A DNA stretch of 64,000 nt from CAVQBP01 sp963723205 (GCA_963723205.1 CAVRQC010000032.1:1-64000), one strand, 5' to 3'; shown: positions 8,775 through 18,929, counted from the stretch's first letter. The notes: generated by a model from the sequence alone, not told the origin. Numbers and translations: made by a program.

Positions 8775-10410
8775 AGCAAGAGAAAATATCAGAGAACTAC
8801 TTTTTAATCCCTCCTCGTTCCTCCCCTTTAGAAAAAGGGGAGGTGGATTGGGCACTACGTTAGTTTTATACATACCGTACGTATAGTTCTTCCCCTTTAC
8901 CAAAGGGGAAGACGAAGAAGGGGTTTAAATTGCAGATATAAAAATTAATATCGCTGTTTGAAAATAATATTAAATGACATTTAGTCAATAAAATGTTTTC
9001 CGATAACCTCATTATCCAGTTAGTTAACCCCTCCTCGTTCCTCCCCTTTAGAAAAAGTGGAAGTGGATTGGGCACTGCGTTAGTTTTATACATACCGTAC
9101 GTATAGCTCTTCCCCTTTACTAAAGGGGAAGACGGAAAAGGGGTTTAAAAGTTTGAGCTTACAAAAACAACAACTAAAGCTAACACTGTCATTCTAAATC
9201 CCGATTCATGATTGGTTTAGGAATTATAACCGGGATGAAGAATCTCCAACCTTGAATAACTAAAAATGGTGCAGGAAATGAAGTATGAGATTCTTCGTTC
9301 AGTCAGCACTACCCAATCATGTAACGAGACTGCAACTCTACCTTTGGTAGATAAATCAGAATGACAATGAAAAGAGTAGTGGTAATGCTGAAATCCTTCC
9401 AAATCTATGTTAACCAACTAACTCAATTTTGTCATTCTGAACTTACAATCAGTATATCGTAAGTGGTGAAGAATCTCCTAACATTAATAACTTAGGTTAT
9501 TATTTGAAAAAAGATGAAATCGGTTTGATACGTATCGCACATACTGCTTTTCCCCTTTACTAAAGGGGAAAACGAAAAAGGGGTTTAATAGTGTGACTTA
9601 ATCCAGAAAAAGAATAAGACATTTAAATACATTTTTTTCAGTAACCTCATTATCCAGTTAGTTAACCCCTCCTCCTTCCTCCCTTTTATAAAAAAGGAGG
9701 TGGATTGGGCACTGCGTTAGTTTTATACGTACCGTGCGTATAGTTCTTCCCCTTTACTAAAGGGGAAGACGAAGAAAGGGTTTAATTTGCAGATATAAAA
9801 ATTAATATCCCTGTTTGAAAATAACATTAAATGACATTTAGTCAATAAAATGTTATCCTATAACCTCATTTTCCGGTTAGTTAACCCCTCCTCGCTCCTC
9901 CCCTTTAGAAAAAAGGGAGATTGATTGGGCACTACGTTAGTTTTATACGTACCATGCGTATAGTTCTTCCCCTTTACTAAAGGGGAAGACGAAGAAAGGG
10001 TTTAAATTTGCAGATACAAAACAGGAAAAATATCCCTGTTTAAAACCATACATATTAAATGACGTTTTGTCAATAAAATGTTATTCTAAGTTGACACTAA
10101 ATTAAGGTTCGTAGTTGCAAACTGCAAACCTCCCTCCTCCCTTTTATAAAAAAGGAGGTGGATTGGGCACCAACGTTTAAACAATTTGATCAGATATAAA
10201 ATAATTGTTTATATTACCTTATACGATTCTTATATTCAAGTTAACTGCCTCAATTTTAACAGGTTAAAGCCCAAACTTATTTTACGTGATTTTGTATTGA
10301 GGCCGTCCAATAAGTAAAAAACTTAGTGCACAAAGAACCGCTAAAGACTTTTAGATCATCCCCTATTAAAAGGTTCTCATGACGTTGGTAAAATATTTAC
10401 GCTATAATTT
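8775..10410. repeat. Tandem array of A/B hairpin units with a C+F composite inside
   Basis: No real gene is seen; small frames here are translated repeats. Hairpin B (CCCCTCCT...GGATTGGGCAC) begins near 8807, 9027, 9665, 9883 and 10128. Hairpin A copies lie near 8891, 9111, 9551, 9748 and 9968. B, a TTTTATACGTACCG spacer, A and a TTGCAGATATAAAAATTAAT spacer alternate to make degenerate units of about 220 bp. The block 9188-9588 is the second copy of the composite seen at 6685-7088. From 10190 to 10410 is unique AT-rich sequence before the next gene. Confidence 0.83.
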
Positions 10411-12743
10411 ATGAACCAAAATTTCTACTTAATTTTAACATTCTCTTTAGTTTATTCTGCTGCGGGTTTTGCCCAGGTATCTCCGGCGGATTCTTACTTC
10501 CCGTCTGCTGTGGGAAATACATGGATTTATCAAACTCCCGTTGGTTTTGACACATTGAAGATTACTAAAGATTCTATGGACAGCGGGGGAAACAAGTTTG
10601 TTTTTTATAACAATGATACAATACCTGCATATAAAATCGACTCATCCGGGGAAAATATTTACTATATCTTAAACGGTCTTAACCAGTTTAAGTATCAATT
10701 AAACAGCGATTCAGGAGGTGCATGGATTGAAGATTCGGATGCTCCGGTATCAGCAGCTAAAGTAAACGGAGTATTTCCTTACTATATCTTCGGGGAGTCG
10801 AGAGCTGTAAAGCAGATTGGCTACTATAAAGTTCCGGGCGATACTTCCTTAGCGGATGATTTCAGCGACGGGGATGACAGCGGGTGGACAGTTAAGTCGG
10901 GATCTTTTTCGGTCGATAATTCAGTCCCCAATCCATTATCGGTAAATCAATATTCTTTAGTCTGCAATGAAGCCGGGTATAATCGGCATTCCCTGCAGCC
11001 AGGCTTACGGTACCTGGCAGTTCGATATTTATAAAGGAGCCGATGATAATAATCTTGAAGTTGATTTTATTGCCGACAGGATTGATAATGCGATACATCA
11101 GAATGGGTATTATCTTACAAATAATTCATCTGAAGCTATTGGACTTGCGAAATCCACTGTCGGTTCTGCACCGGGACTTATGAGCAGCGCAGATAATTAT
11201 ACTGCAAAGGAAGGAACCTGGTACAGGATAACAATTACACGGAATAGTAAAGGGGAATTTTATACTTACATTGAAGGAGGCGAGTTTACTTCCAGGACTT
11301 TAATTTCTGTTACTGGTGGATATGGTACAAATCCCGCTGTCGATACCAATTACTCTACTAGTAATTATTTTGTATTGGATCTGAATGTAGGAGATAGAAT
11401 AAGTAATATAATATGTGAATATAATCAGGGAAATCATTGTATTGAATGATAAGAATAATATTATCATCTTTCTACAAACAGTAACTTTGAAGATTCTTTA
11501 GGATACATGGATATCAACCGGAAATCATACTATTGAATCAATTCTCAACCGATAAGCATAGTGGAAGTTATAGTGCAAGGATAATAAATGCTGAATTTAG
11601 TTACTAATGGAACTATTGGACTGATGCTAATGCTGATGGGTTAGCTGACAATTGGGATCAAGATTGGTGATCGAAGTGCAATTGCATCAATATAACGGGT
11701 AACGATTATTCAATGGCACAATGCTCAAGAATTAGTAATATGCTAATAGATTCCATATTGTAATTTAACAAGAGTTTCAACATGAAATATATAATGTTAT
11801 ATTACTAAATTTATTATCATAGAGTATTAATGCACAATTGGAAATATAGAAATGGTACAGTCTTCAATTATCCTATGGCTACATTTACAACTGAATACTG
11901 GTATCTATATATAATAGATTCTTAATGATACTACTGGCAGATCATACTGTTAATCTATTTTATGGGCTAAATGGTGCATACTGATATATTATTTAGATAA
12001 TGTATGTAATGGGTACAAGTCGGTAATACAACAGATAATTATGCTTCTTTACCTGCAAGTGCTTTTACTCCAATAGTAAATGGAAATAATTATACTTACT
12101 CAATGTGGTATAAATCTCCTTATCTAAATGGAGATACAGTAACAGTAAACTATTGGTGACAAAAGCAAAAACAATTGCTTCATCGGATACATGGACTAAA
12201 CTAGCCTGGACTTTCCAGGCTGACGACAGCACTATTAACCAGCCTATAAAGATCTTTCTTAACCAGGCAGACACTTTATACATTGATGATGTTTCGCTTA
12301 AGCCTGCAAACACACTTTTCGATAAAGCTGTTTATAACAGTGAAATATGGCTTGCAGACGGTATCGGGGAATACTATGAATATTCATCGGAAAATGGTGT
12401 ATTGAGAAGCCTGGTAAGCTGTGTTATAAACGGGGATACACTGTTTACTTCTGTAAGGGACAATAAAACTGCAGCACTTAACAGCTTCAAGCTTTTTCAG
12501 AATTATCCCAATCCTTTCAACCCGGTAACCAATATTAATTATAATATTCCGGAGAGGGGAAAGGTTGTAATAAACGTTTACGATATTCTGGGAAGGAAAG
12601 TTGCGGGTCTTGTTAATGAAGTGCAAAGTGCGGGTTTTCATTCAGTAAGTTTTGATGCAGGTAATCTGCCTAGCGGGATATACATTTACAGGATCGTGGC
12701 AGGAAGGTATGCTGATAGTAAAAAGCTGGTACTTCTGAAGTGA
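10411..12743 (+). pseudogene. Type IX-secreted protein with carbohydrate-binding-like repeats, decayed in the middle
   Basis: The N-terminal frame (10411-11034) has a signal peptide (residues about 1-22) and a beta-rich domain beginning YFPSAVGNTWIY. A one-base shift near 10975-10979 leads to the second frame (GIIGIPCSQAYGTWQFDIY) up to 11449. From about 11450 to 12150 only pieces remain: TDKHSGSYSARIINA, YWTDANADGLADNWDQDW and NNYTYSMWYKSPY, in different frames with stops between, resembling CBM4/9-like modules. The last frame (12153-12743) is intact: LAWTFQADDS, then NYPNPFNPVTNINY, VYDILGRKV and GIYIYRI, the type A sorting domain. The protein would be exported and carried across the outer membrane by type IX secretion. 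Flanks are well kept while the middle is badly damaged. Confidence 0.8.
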
Positions 12744-13127
12744 ATTCTAATGGAAGCGGCCGCCAGTGGTAATCGCAAACAGTAGCCGCAAACGGTAGCC
12801 GCAAACTTTAGTTTGCGCGAATCATTGCACACAATGTAAAACGCTGCAGCACATTTCAGGCTTAACCCTGAGGCTGCCTGATCAATCCTGAAGTAACGCT
12901 ATTCTATCAGAACTGGAGTTCTGATCTACGAGCTGCGAAAGTACGCAGCGATGTTTTGCAACATACCGCGTAGCTCAGTTCTCCAGAACTGAGGTCCCAG
13001 GCTTACGATGAAACAGGTCTTGGAAATATGTATCACACCGGTTGCTGAGACTGCCCAAAAAGTAAGGAAGTGTATAGGTTACACAATAAAAAGACAGCAA
13101 ATAGAATTAGAAGTTTTATTGACAACA
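12744..13127. other. Gene-free structured region with three successive hairpins
   Basis: Directly after the secreted-protein gene, CGCAAACT-tt-AGTTTGCG (about 12801-12818) can fold and may end transcription. Further on are three hairpins: ATCAGAACT-gg-AGTTCTGAT (12906-12925), GCTGCG-6-CGCAGC (12932-12949) and CTCAGTTCT-cc-AGAACTGAG (12974-12993). The region is richer in G+C than its surroundings. No reading frame stands out. A structured RNA or a REP-like element are both possible; neither can be recognised by name. Confidence 0.6.
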
Positions 13128-14070
13128 AGTCCTTCTCTTTTCAATTTATCAGCCGAAAATTTTATTGCAGGCTGAGAGAAGGACTACAGGATGAGTTCAA
13201 TATTTACTGCAAAATAAAATTAACTTATCCCAACGACTCTTTTCGGTATACCACCTTGTATGAGCGCAAACGTCGATCAAGGGTTAGTGCACCCGCTGCA
13301 CTGGTTGCTTTTCCCCTTTACTAAAGGGGAAAACGGAAAAGGGGTTTAAAAGTTTGAGTTTACAAAAACAACAACTAAAGCTAACACTGTCATTCTGAAT
13401 CCCGATTCATGATTGGTTTAGGAATTATAAATCGGGATGAAGAATCTCTAACCTTGAATAACTAAAAATGGTGCAGGAAATGAGTGAAAATATATTTGCT
13501 GGTCGAATTATCAATTAGCTTCCTGTATCCAAAAAAGATTGGGTAGAACATCCATTGTTTCTGTATGTATATCCTGTTCAACTATTTCAACCGGAATTCA
13601 GAAGGATATTGAAAATAGTAACAGCAGACAGCATTATATATCACCCCCAAATGTGTTTGGCTACCCATTGGGGTGTAAATTAAATTTTGCTTACTATTGC
13701 TTACCCGGATTCTTTGGTATGAATTAATTGTTAATGAGGATGGAGAATCCATGGTCCCTCTCAGAAAGCTTAATAATTAGAAAGTGCCGGGGAATAGTTA
13801 GGGGATTCTTCGTTTTATCCTTCATCCCCAATAAAGTAATGATGATAAAACTCAGAATGACAAAACAGAGGTTGTACAGATAAAAAAAATTATCATTACG
13901 AATTGCAATTCTCTCCTGCATTAAATAACATCATAAGAAATCATAATAATCATTAAGATCTGCGTTCTATTAAACATAGCAATGAGGTATCGCTAACGAA
14001 TTCATCAATTTTAACTACCGGAGCTTTAGCGAAGGTAGTCATCAATCATCAATCGAAAATCATCAATCCC
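13128..14070. repeat. Repeat D copy 2, hairpin A, interrupted C element and E repeat
   Basis: A long imperfect stem opens the block: arms AGTCCTTCTCT (13128-13138) and AGAGAAGGACT (13175-13185), with an inner TCAGCC/GGCTGA stem. Repeat D copy 2 follows at 13188-13310, then hairpin A near 13311-13348. A C element begins at 13389, keeps its first 95 bases, then about 300 bases of other sequence intervene before a C-like end with TCAGAATGAC at 13854-13863. The E repeat (about 13905-13975) recurs at 15765-15835. ATCAATCATCAATC words fill 14005-14065. No gene is supported. Confidence 0.75.
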
Positions 14071-14943
14071 TCACTCCGTGTTCTCAACAATTGCGACCTT
14101 GGAATACACATCCTGCCTTTTATCAAGCAGCGGGATGGTTGTTCCTTTAATCCTGTTTTCGTCCAGCAGATCAAGTTCGAGATCTGCAATAACGATCTGC
14201 TCCTGGTTTATAACTCCTTCGGCGGCAACTCCGTCACGTGAGAAAGGGAAATCGGAAGGGGTGAAAATATTTGCCTGACCGTAATGCAGCCTCAGGTTTG
14301 AGACGGGGAGGTTACCTACTGTACTCGCCATAACCACATACACCTGGTTTTCTATTGCCCTTGCCTGACAGCAGTATTTAACACGCAGGTAGCCCTGCCT
14401 GTCGTCAGTATACGAAGGGACAAAAATTATTTCAGTCCCTGCATCAGCAACTATCCTGGCAACTTCAGGAAACTCGATATCATAACAGACTAAAATTGAG
14501 ATAGGGCAGTAGGTAGTTTTAAATACTTTCAGCTCGTTGCCGTGTTCAATCTGCCATGGATCTTTTTCCCACCTGGTCCTGTGGACTTTATCCTGCGTAA
14601 ATATTTTACCTTCCGGAGTAAAGAGATAAGCGCGGTTAAAAATTTTATCGTTTTCCTTCGTAAGATGTGTACCGCCTATTAAGTAATAATTATAATCGAC
14701 AGCATATTTTTGCAGCAGCTCTTCATATTTTTCCTTGTATTTGCTTAATTCATTAATTGCTTTTAATGCATCGGTGCTGTCGATAAAAGACATAAGCTGA
14801 ATGGTAAAAAGTTCCGGTAAAAGAACAAAATGAGGCTTATATTCCGAAGCTGCAGTTAATACATAGTTAACCTGGTCTTCAAATTCTTCAAAATCTTTTA
14901 CTTTTCTTAAGTGGTATTGAACCGATGCAATTCTAACTCTCAT
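14071..14943 (-). CDS. Carbon-nitrogen hydrolase (nitrilase superfamily)
   Basis: 290-residue cytoplasmic hydrolase. The catalytic triad is visible: Glu44 in LLPELFT, Lys119 in QDKVHRT and Cys153 in LVCYDIEFPE. PSYTDDRQGYLRVKYCCQARAIENQ and a C-terminal GVINQEQIVIADLELD strand are also typical. The substrate is unknown; this branch hydrolyses amides or nitriles of small molecules. The start codon overlaps the stop of the upstream GNAT gene in TAATG, so the two are translationally coupled. In Bacillus YhcX-type proteins a GNAT domain is fused in front of a nitrilase domain of this kind. Here the same order is kept in two genes, which suggests they act on one substrate or as a complex. Confidence 0.9.
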   Translation of the reverse strand: MRVRIASVQYHLRKVKDFEEFEDQVNYVLTAASEYKPHFVLLPELFTIQLMSFIDSTDALKAINELSKYKEKYEELLQKYAVDYNYYLIGGTHLTKENDKIFNRAYLFTPEGKIFTQDKVHRTRWEKDPWQIEHGNELKVFKTTYCPISILVCYDIEFPEVARIVADAGTEIIFVPSYTDDRQGYLRVKYCCQARAIENQVYVVMASTVGNLPVSNLRLHYGQANIFTPSDFPFSRDGVAAEGVINQEQIVIADLELDLLDENRIKGTTIPLLDKRQDVYSKVAIVENTE

Positions 14944-15593
14944 TATTTCTCCTTTTTGTCAAAGTTTGGATTGTATTTAGGATTTAACCATACAATTAAA
15001 GATGCATATTCTAAAGATTGAGTATCGCCGTGCAGATAATTTTCAACAATATCGCAAAACTGAAAACCCTGTTTTAACTGAAACCGCAATACCGGATCAT
15101 AAATATCTCCCCATATAACCTTAAGACAATATGTATGAGGATCCATTTTTCCGGCATGTAAATAATAATTCGGGAGTCTGCCTGCAGCAATAATTCTTTT
15201 CAGATTCAGCCTTCTGCATAACTCTCTTCTCTCCTGGTATATTTTCTGACCAATCCCTTTTTTTCTATATTCAGGATCGACACATACTTCAGCACCATAA
15301 AGAGTTTTTCCCTTCGGGTTATGGGTAGAGAACATACCGCCTCCGGTAATTTCCTTCCAGTTATGATCGGGTCCGTACTCATCCCATAGAATAATAAAAG
15401 AGCTGGAAGTACCTACAATATTCCCTTCAAGATCGGCTATAAACTGTCCCTCTGCAAAAACTTTAAGATGATTTTCGAGCTGTTCATATGACCAGGGTTT
15501 GAGACCGGGATAAACCTTCCTCTGAAGTTCCCTGATATCATCGAAATGCGCAGGAGTAGTGTTTCGAATAATAATCTCTGCTTCAGTATTCAT
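14943..15593 (-). CDS. GNAT family N-acetyltransferase, partner of the nitrilase
   Basis: 216-residue protein with a GNAT fold: a mixed N-terminal part (IRNTTPAHFDDIRELQRKVYPG), then GAEVCVDPEYRKKGIGQKIY at about residues 100-119, where R-KKGIG is the acetyl-CoA pyrophosphate loop. A C-terminal extension holds HAGKMDPHTYCLKVIWGDIYDPVLRF in two pieces, typical of the GNAT half of GNAT-nitrilase fusion proteins rather than of general acetyltransferases. Its stop overlaps the hydrolase start by one base. A small-molecule amine is the likely acceptor, by analogy only. Confidence 0.87.
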   Translation of the reverse strand: MNTEAEIIIRNTTPAHFDDIRELQRKVYPGLKPWSYEQLENHLKVFAEGQFIADLEGNIVGTSSSFIILWDEYGPDHNWKEITGGGMFSTHNPKGKTLYGAEVCVDPEYRKKGIGQKIYQERRELCRRLNLKRIIAAGRLPNYYLHAGKMDPHTYCLKVIWGDIYDPVLRFQLKQGFQFCDIVENYLHGDTQSLEYASLIVWLNPKYNPNFDKKEK

Positions 15594-15921
15594 ATTACTT
15601 TATCTTCTTAATTTTTAATAAGTTACAAAAAAATAAGTTGAGATTGAAAGATGCAGGTCAAGCCACTGATACTTAGTGCCTTATCAAAAAGAAGATTCAC
15701 CTGACCGAATGAATTAAGCTGGTGCAAGAAAGAGATATGAGCTATTTGCGGCGAATTACCAATTCGCCCCTACATTTAATAACGTCATAAGAAATCATAA
15801 TAATCATTAAAATCTGAGTCCTATTAAATTTAAAATTTACACAGGATAAATAATTGAATAAATAATTCTATTTCTTTATTATACAGTTCAATTTTTCACT
15901 TCCATAGGCTTCTTCAAATAT
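15594..15921. other. Divergent intergenic region with an E repeat
   Basis: Lies between two divergently read genes and so must hold promoters for both. The E repeat, centred on ATAAGAAATCATAATAATCA (about 15765-15835), is nearly the same as 13905-13975. AT-rich sequence from 15836 leads to the start of the large P-loop-like gene. No clear TTG/TAnnTTTG pair is seen. Confidence 0.6.
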
Positions 15922-18918
15922 ATGAGACAAAATTTTTCAGAAATAAATGAAAGTGTAAATAATTTTGTCTTATCGTTTTTTATACCGGTCCTAAATAGTA
16001 AGATTGATGAAACGCTGGATTTTATTAAATCATTTAAAAAAGAGCTTGTACGGTTTAATGATATTACTCCGCATTCAATTGATGAAACAAACGAATATAA
16101 CAAAAAAACTTCACTGCTGATTGAGAAAAAATTTTCAGGTAACCAGTCTATAAAATTTAATGAAGAATTCCCGCATTTCATTGAAGCGATTAATCATTAT
16201 TTATCTCCGTTTGATGAGATTATAAAAGAAGTTCAGCCTGATGAAAGATTTATTGTCTCCGGTGAGGATAGATTATTCATAAAGAATTCAAAAAGAATCA
16301 AAAAGCTCGCACTTAAAATATCTAGGCTGCCCGGTAAAGCAGTAAATATGCCGAGAAAAATATTTAAGAAAGAACCAAAACCTGTAAAAGTCTGGCATCA
16401 CAATATCCCATTTAAAAATCTTTCTGTTTTTTATTTAAGAGATAGGCTCTCACGTTCACTTATTGAAATTGTTGAAGATACGGATTTAAATATCAGTTCC
16501 GCTTATTCAAAAATCCGGGAAACAGATGAAAGAATAAATAAAATATTTACAAAGGAAACTGAGCAGGAAGAAACCGGTTCTCTTGAGGAATTTTCCTTTG
16601 GTGATATAGAAGATGCTATAAAAATCCTGATTGAATTAAAGAATACATTAAAAGAAAAATCAACAGGAAAAGTAGATGCGGTTTTTGCAGAATATAAAGA
16701 TGTTTACAACAAAGCCGGCACGGTTGAACAACCCAAAAGAAGATTTAATTCCAGAAAGATTAAGAAAGCCAATGACACCTTAAATAATGATTATAAAGAG
16801 ATAAATAAAGGATGGTTGAATAATTACTTCACTCTGTTTGAGGATTGGAGGTTAAATAAGGAATTATATGTACTTTGCGGAAGCTCGCTGGAAATATATT
16901 CGAATATTAAAGAAGAATCTGAAGAAAAGATCGTCGGGAAAATATTACCGGAACTGAAAAACATTTCTGTCCTTCTTGAAAATATTAAAAGCGAAATAAA
17001 TGATTTTTACGGTAGCAGCGGCGAATTGCTTTCACTCTTATATAAGAAAAGGGATAAAATATTCGGCCAGCTGTCTAATAAAATCATTCCAGCAGTAAGC
17101 GAGACTATATTGCGGCAGAATATCCCGGAATTGGCGGGAGATATTGAAATAAATATTGAAAAGATTGTTCAAAATCTTTCATCACAGAGAGCCATCATTA
17201 AGCAGAATACTTACAACAGGAAAGTTAAAACTTCGGAAATAGACTATATCTCACCGAAAGAAATAATTTCATTTTCCGGTTTAACAAAGTTCAGTAAATC
17301 AATTCAGCATATTAAAAGCAGTATATTAAGAGAAATTCAAAAGGTACAAAGCTCGATTTTAGATATAGACCAGATATCCGACTTTAACCTTGACACGGCG
17401 ATATCAATGTTTAAAAGTGAAGAAAGAACGGGTGAGGATCCGCTTGATATTGCTGTGGAAGGGATTGACAGGGCAATTGGAAAAACAAATGAAGTTGAAA
17501 AGATCCTTCTCTCAATAAATAATGAAATAAAAGAAACAGTTGGTGCCAAGGTTAAAGATTTTAATGATGATTTAATAAAGCTAACCAAAACGGAAAATAT
17601 TCTTGAGATAAAGATCAGAATAGCCAAGGAAAAAGCTCTTCAAAGAACAACGAAATTAAAAGAGGAATCGATTACATGGTTTAAAAATGTTATTCCTGTT
17701 GTTGCATCCTCCTATAAAAAAGGACATAAAAGATACAGTGAATTTTATAGAAATGTTAGAAAGCAGTTAGGATTATCGCCGAAAGCTGCTGTCATATCAT
17801 CTGAAATTTCAGACTTTCTTGCAGATACTCAGTACGCGGTTTCAAAGCTCCCGGTGGTATATAGAAGATTGTTTGAAATTGAAGCGTTAAAGGATGAGAG
17901 ATTTTTTGAAGGACGGGAAGCTGAGCTGGCAAAGTTAAACAAAGCTTATGAGCATTGGAATAAAGGAGGGTATGCACCTGTCGCTGTTGTAGGTGAAAAA
18001 GGGAGCGGGGCAACTACTCTCCTGAATTTTTTTGAAAGAGGGCTTGAAAAAAAACACAATATTATAAGAACGGAAATATATAATGTAATTTATGAACATG
18101 AGGAGTTAAAAAATTTTCTGGGCCGCCTATTTAAAATTAATTCGATAGGAAATATGACCGAACTTATGGATTATTTAAATAACCTGCCCTTTAAGCAAAT
18201 AGTAGTGATTGAAAATATCCAGCATACTTTTTTAAGAAAGGTAAACGGTTTTGTATGCCTGAAAGCCTTGTTCGAGCTGATATCAAAAACCCAAAAGAAT
18301 ATATTCTGGATTACAAGCGCATCTCTTTATTCATGGGAGTATTTGAATAAAACATTAAATATAGCAGACTATTTCGGTTATGTGATCAGGCTGAAAAGCA
18401 TGGAAGATGAACAGATGATAAAAGTAATTTTAAAGAGACATAAAATCAGCGGTTATAATTTGAATTTCAAACCTGCTAAGGAAGAGGAAACAAGCAAAAG
18501 TTTTAAAAAAATAAGCAAAGAAAAGAAACAGGAATATTTATCAAAGCAATATTTTTCTGATCTCAATAAATTTGCTAAAAGCAATATAAGCCTTGCCCTT
18601 TTGTTCTGGCTCCGTTCTACAAGAGAAGTTTCGGGAGATACTATTACGATAGGTTCATTAAGGGATATGGATTTTTCATTTCTTTCTTCCCTGGAAACCT
18701 CGAAAGTTTTTACACTTCATTCACTGCTTATTCATGATGGCTTAACAATTGAATCTTTTTCAATTATAAATAATTTACCGGAAGCACAATGCAGGCTGAT
18801 GCTTCTTGTACTTTTAGATGATGGTGTTATAATTCAGAAACAAAGATTATATAAAATAAATCCTCTTTTATACAGGCAGGCAGTTAATCTTATGCAAACT
18901 AAAAATATTATTCATTGA
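15922..18918 (+). CDS. Large coiled-coil protein with C-terminal AAA/STAND-like P-loop domain
   Basis: 998 residues. The first 640 are charged and helical (long Lys/Glu/Ile-rich coiled coil) without recognisable motifs. A P-loop-like domain follows: FFEGREAELAKL at about 655-666, the degenerate Walker A GEKGSGATT at 691-699 (Ala697 where Lys is expected), a Walker B-like IVVIENIQ near 758 with Glu-Asn in place of Asp-Glu, and a sensor-like IFWITSAS. The last part (LHSLLIHDGLTIESF...LLDDGVIIQK) looks like a winged helix. No signal peptide or membrane segment is seen, so it is probably cytoplasmic. A mechanosensitive channel gene begins at once downstream. Function is unknown; the altered Walker A raises the question whether it still hydrolyses ATP. 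Confidence 0.7.
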   Translation: MRQNFSEINESVNNFVLSFFIPVLNSKIDETLDFIKSFKKELVRFNDITPHSIDETNEYNKKTSLLIEKKFSGNQSIKFNEEFPHFIEAINHYLSPFDEIIKEVQPDERFIVSGEDRLFIKNSKRIKKLALKISRLPGKAVNMPRKIFKKEPKPVKVWHHNIPFKNLSVFYLRDRLSRSLIEIVEDTDLNISSAYSKIRETDERINKIFTKETEQEETGSLEEFSFGDIEDAIKILIELKNTLKEKSTGKVDAVFAEYKDVYNKAGTVEQPKRRFNSRKIKKANDTLNNDYKEINKGWLNNYFTLFEDWRLNKELYVLCGSSLEIYSNIKEESEEKIVGKILPELKNISVLLENIKSEINDFYGSSGELLSLLYKKRDKIFGQLSNKIIPAVSETILRQNIPELAGDIEINIEKIVQNLSSQRAIIKQNTYNRKVKTSEIDYISPKEIISFSGLTKFSKSIQHIKSSILREIQKVQSSILDIDQISDFNLDTAISMFKSEERTGEDPLDIAVEGIDRAIGKTNEVEKILLSINNEIKETVGAKVKDFNDDLIKLTKTENILEIKIRIAKEKALQRTTKLKEESITWFKNVIPVVASSYKKGHKRYSEFYRNVRKQLGLSPKAAVISSEISDFLADTQYAVSKLPVVYRRLFEIEALKDERFFEGREAELAKLNKAYEHWNKGGYAPVAVVGEKGSGATTLLNFFERGLEKKHNIIRTEIYNVIYEHEELKNFLGRLFKINSIGNMTELMDYLNNLPFKQIVVIENIQHTFLRKVNGFVCLKALFELISKTQKNIFWITSASLYSWEYLNKTLNIADYFGYVIRLKSMEDEQMIKVILKRHKISGYNLNFKPAKEEETSKSFKKISKEKKQEYLSKQYFSDLNKFAKSNISLALLFWLRSTREVSGDTITIGSLRDMDFSFLSSLETSKVFTLHSLLIHDGLTIESFSIINNLPEAQCRLMLLVLLDDGVIIQKQRLYKINPLLYRQAVNLMQTKNIIH

Positions 18919-18929
18919 AATTAATAAAC

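Noticed and set aside
8706..9417. Minus-strand frames of 65-75 residues in the 8.7-9.4 kb repeats, two of which share nearly the same sequence (NPPPLFLKGRNEEG-like).
   Set aside because: They are translations of the A/B hairpin repeats, not conserved proteins; their likeness reflects the DNA repeat.
4892..10190. Regularly repeated units that might be a CRISPR array.
   Set aside because: Units are 160-400 bp with conserved spacers; no 24-40 bp repeat with unique spacers of fixed length and no cas gene is present.
12742..12770. GAATTC and GCGGCCGC close together, like a cloning-vector polylinker.
   Set aside because: The match is short and the flanks continue as genome-like repeat text (GCCGCAAAC words); no vector backbone is seen.
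13070..13324. Plus-strand frame of 84 residues starting near the 13.1-kb hairpin.
   Set aside because: It covers the long stem, repeat D and hairpin A; no protein-like composition and no ribosome binding site.
13539..13921. Short frames of about 62-65 residues on both strands at 13.5-13.9 kb.
   Set aside because: They lie in the sequence interrupting the C element, have no family motifs and no good start.
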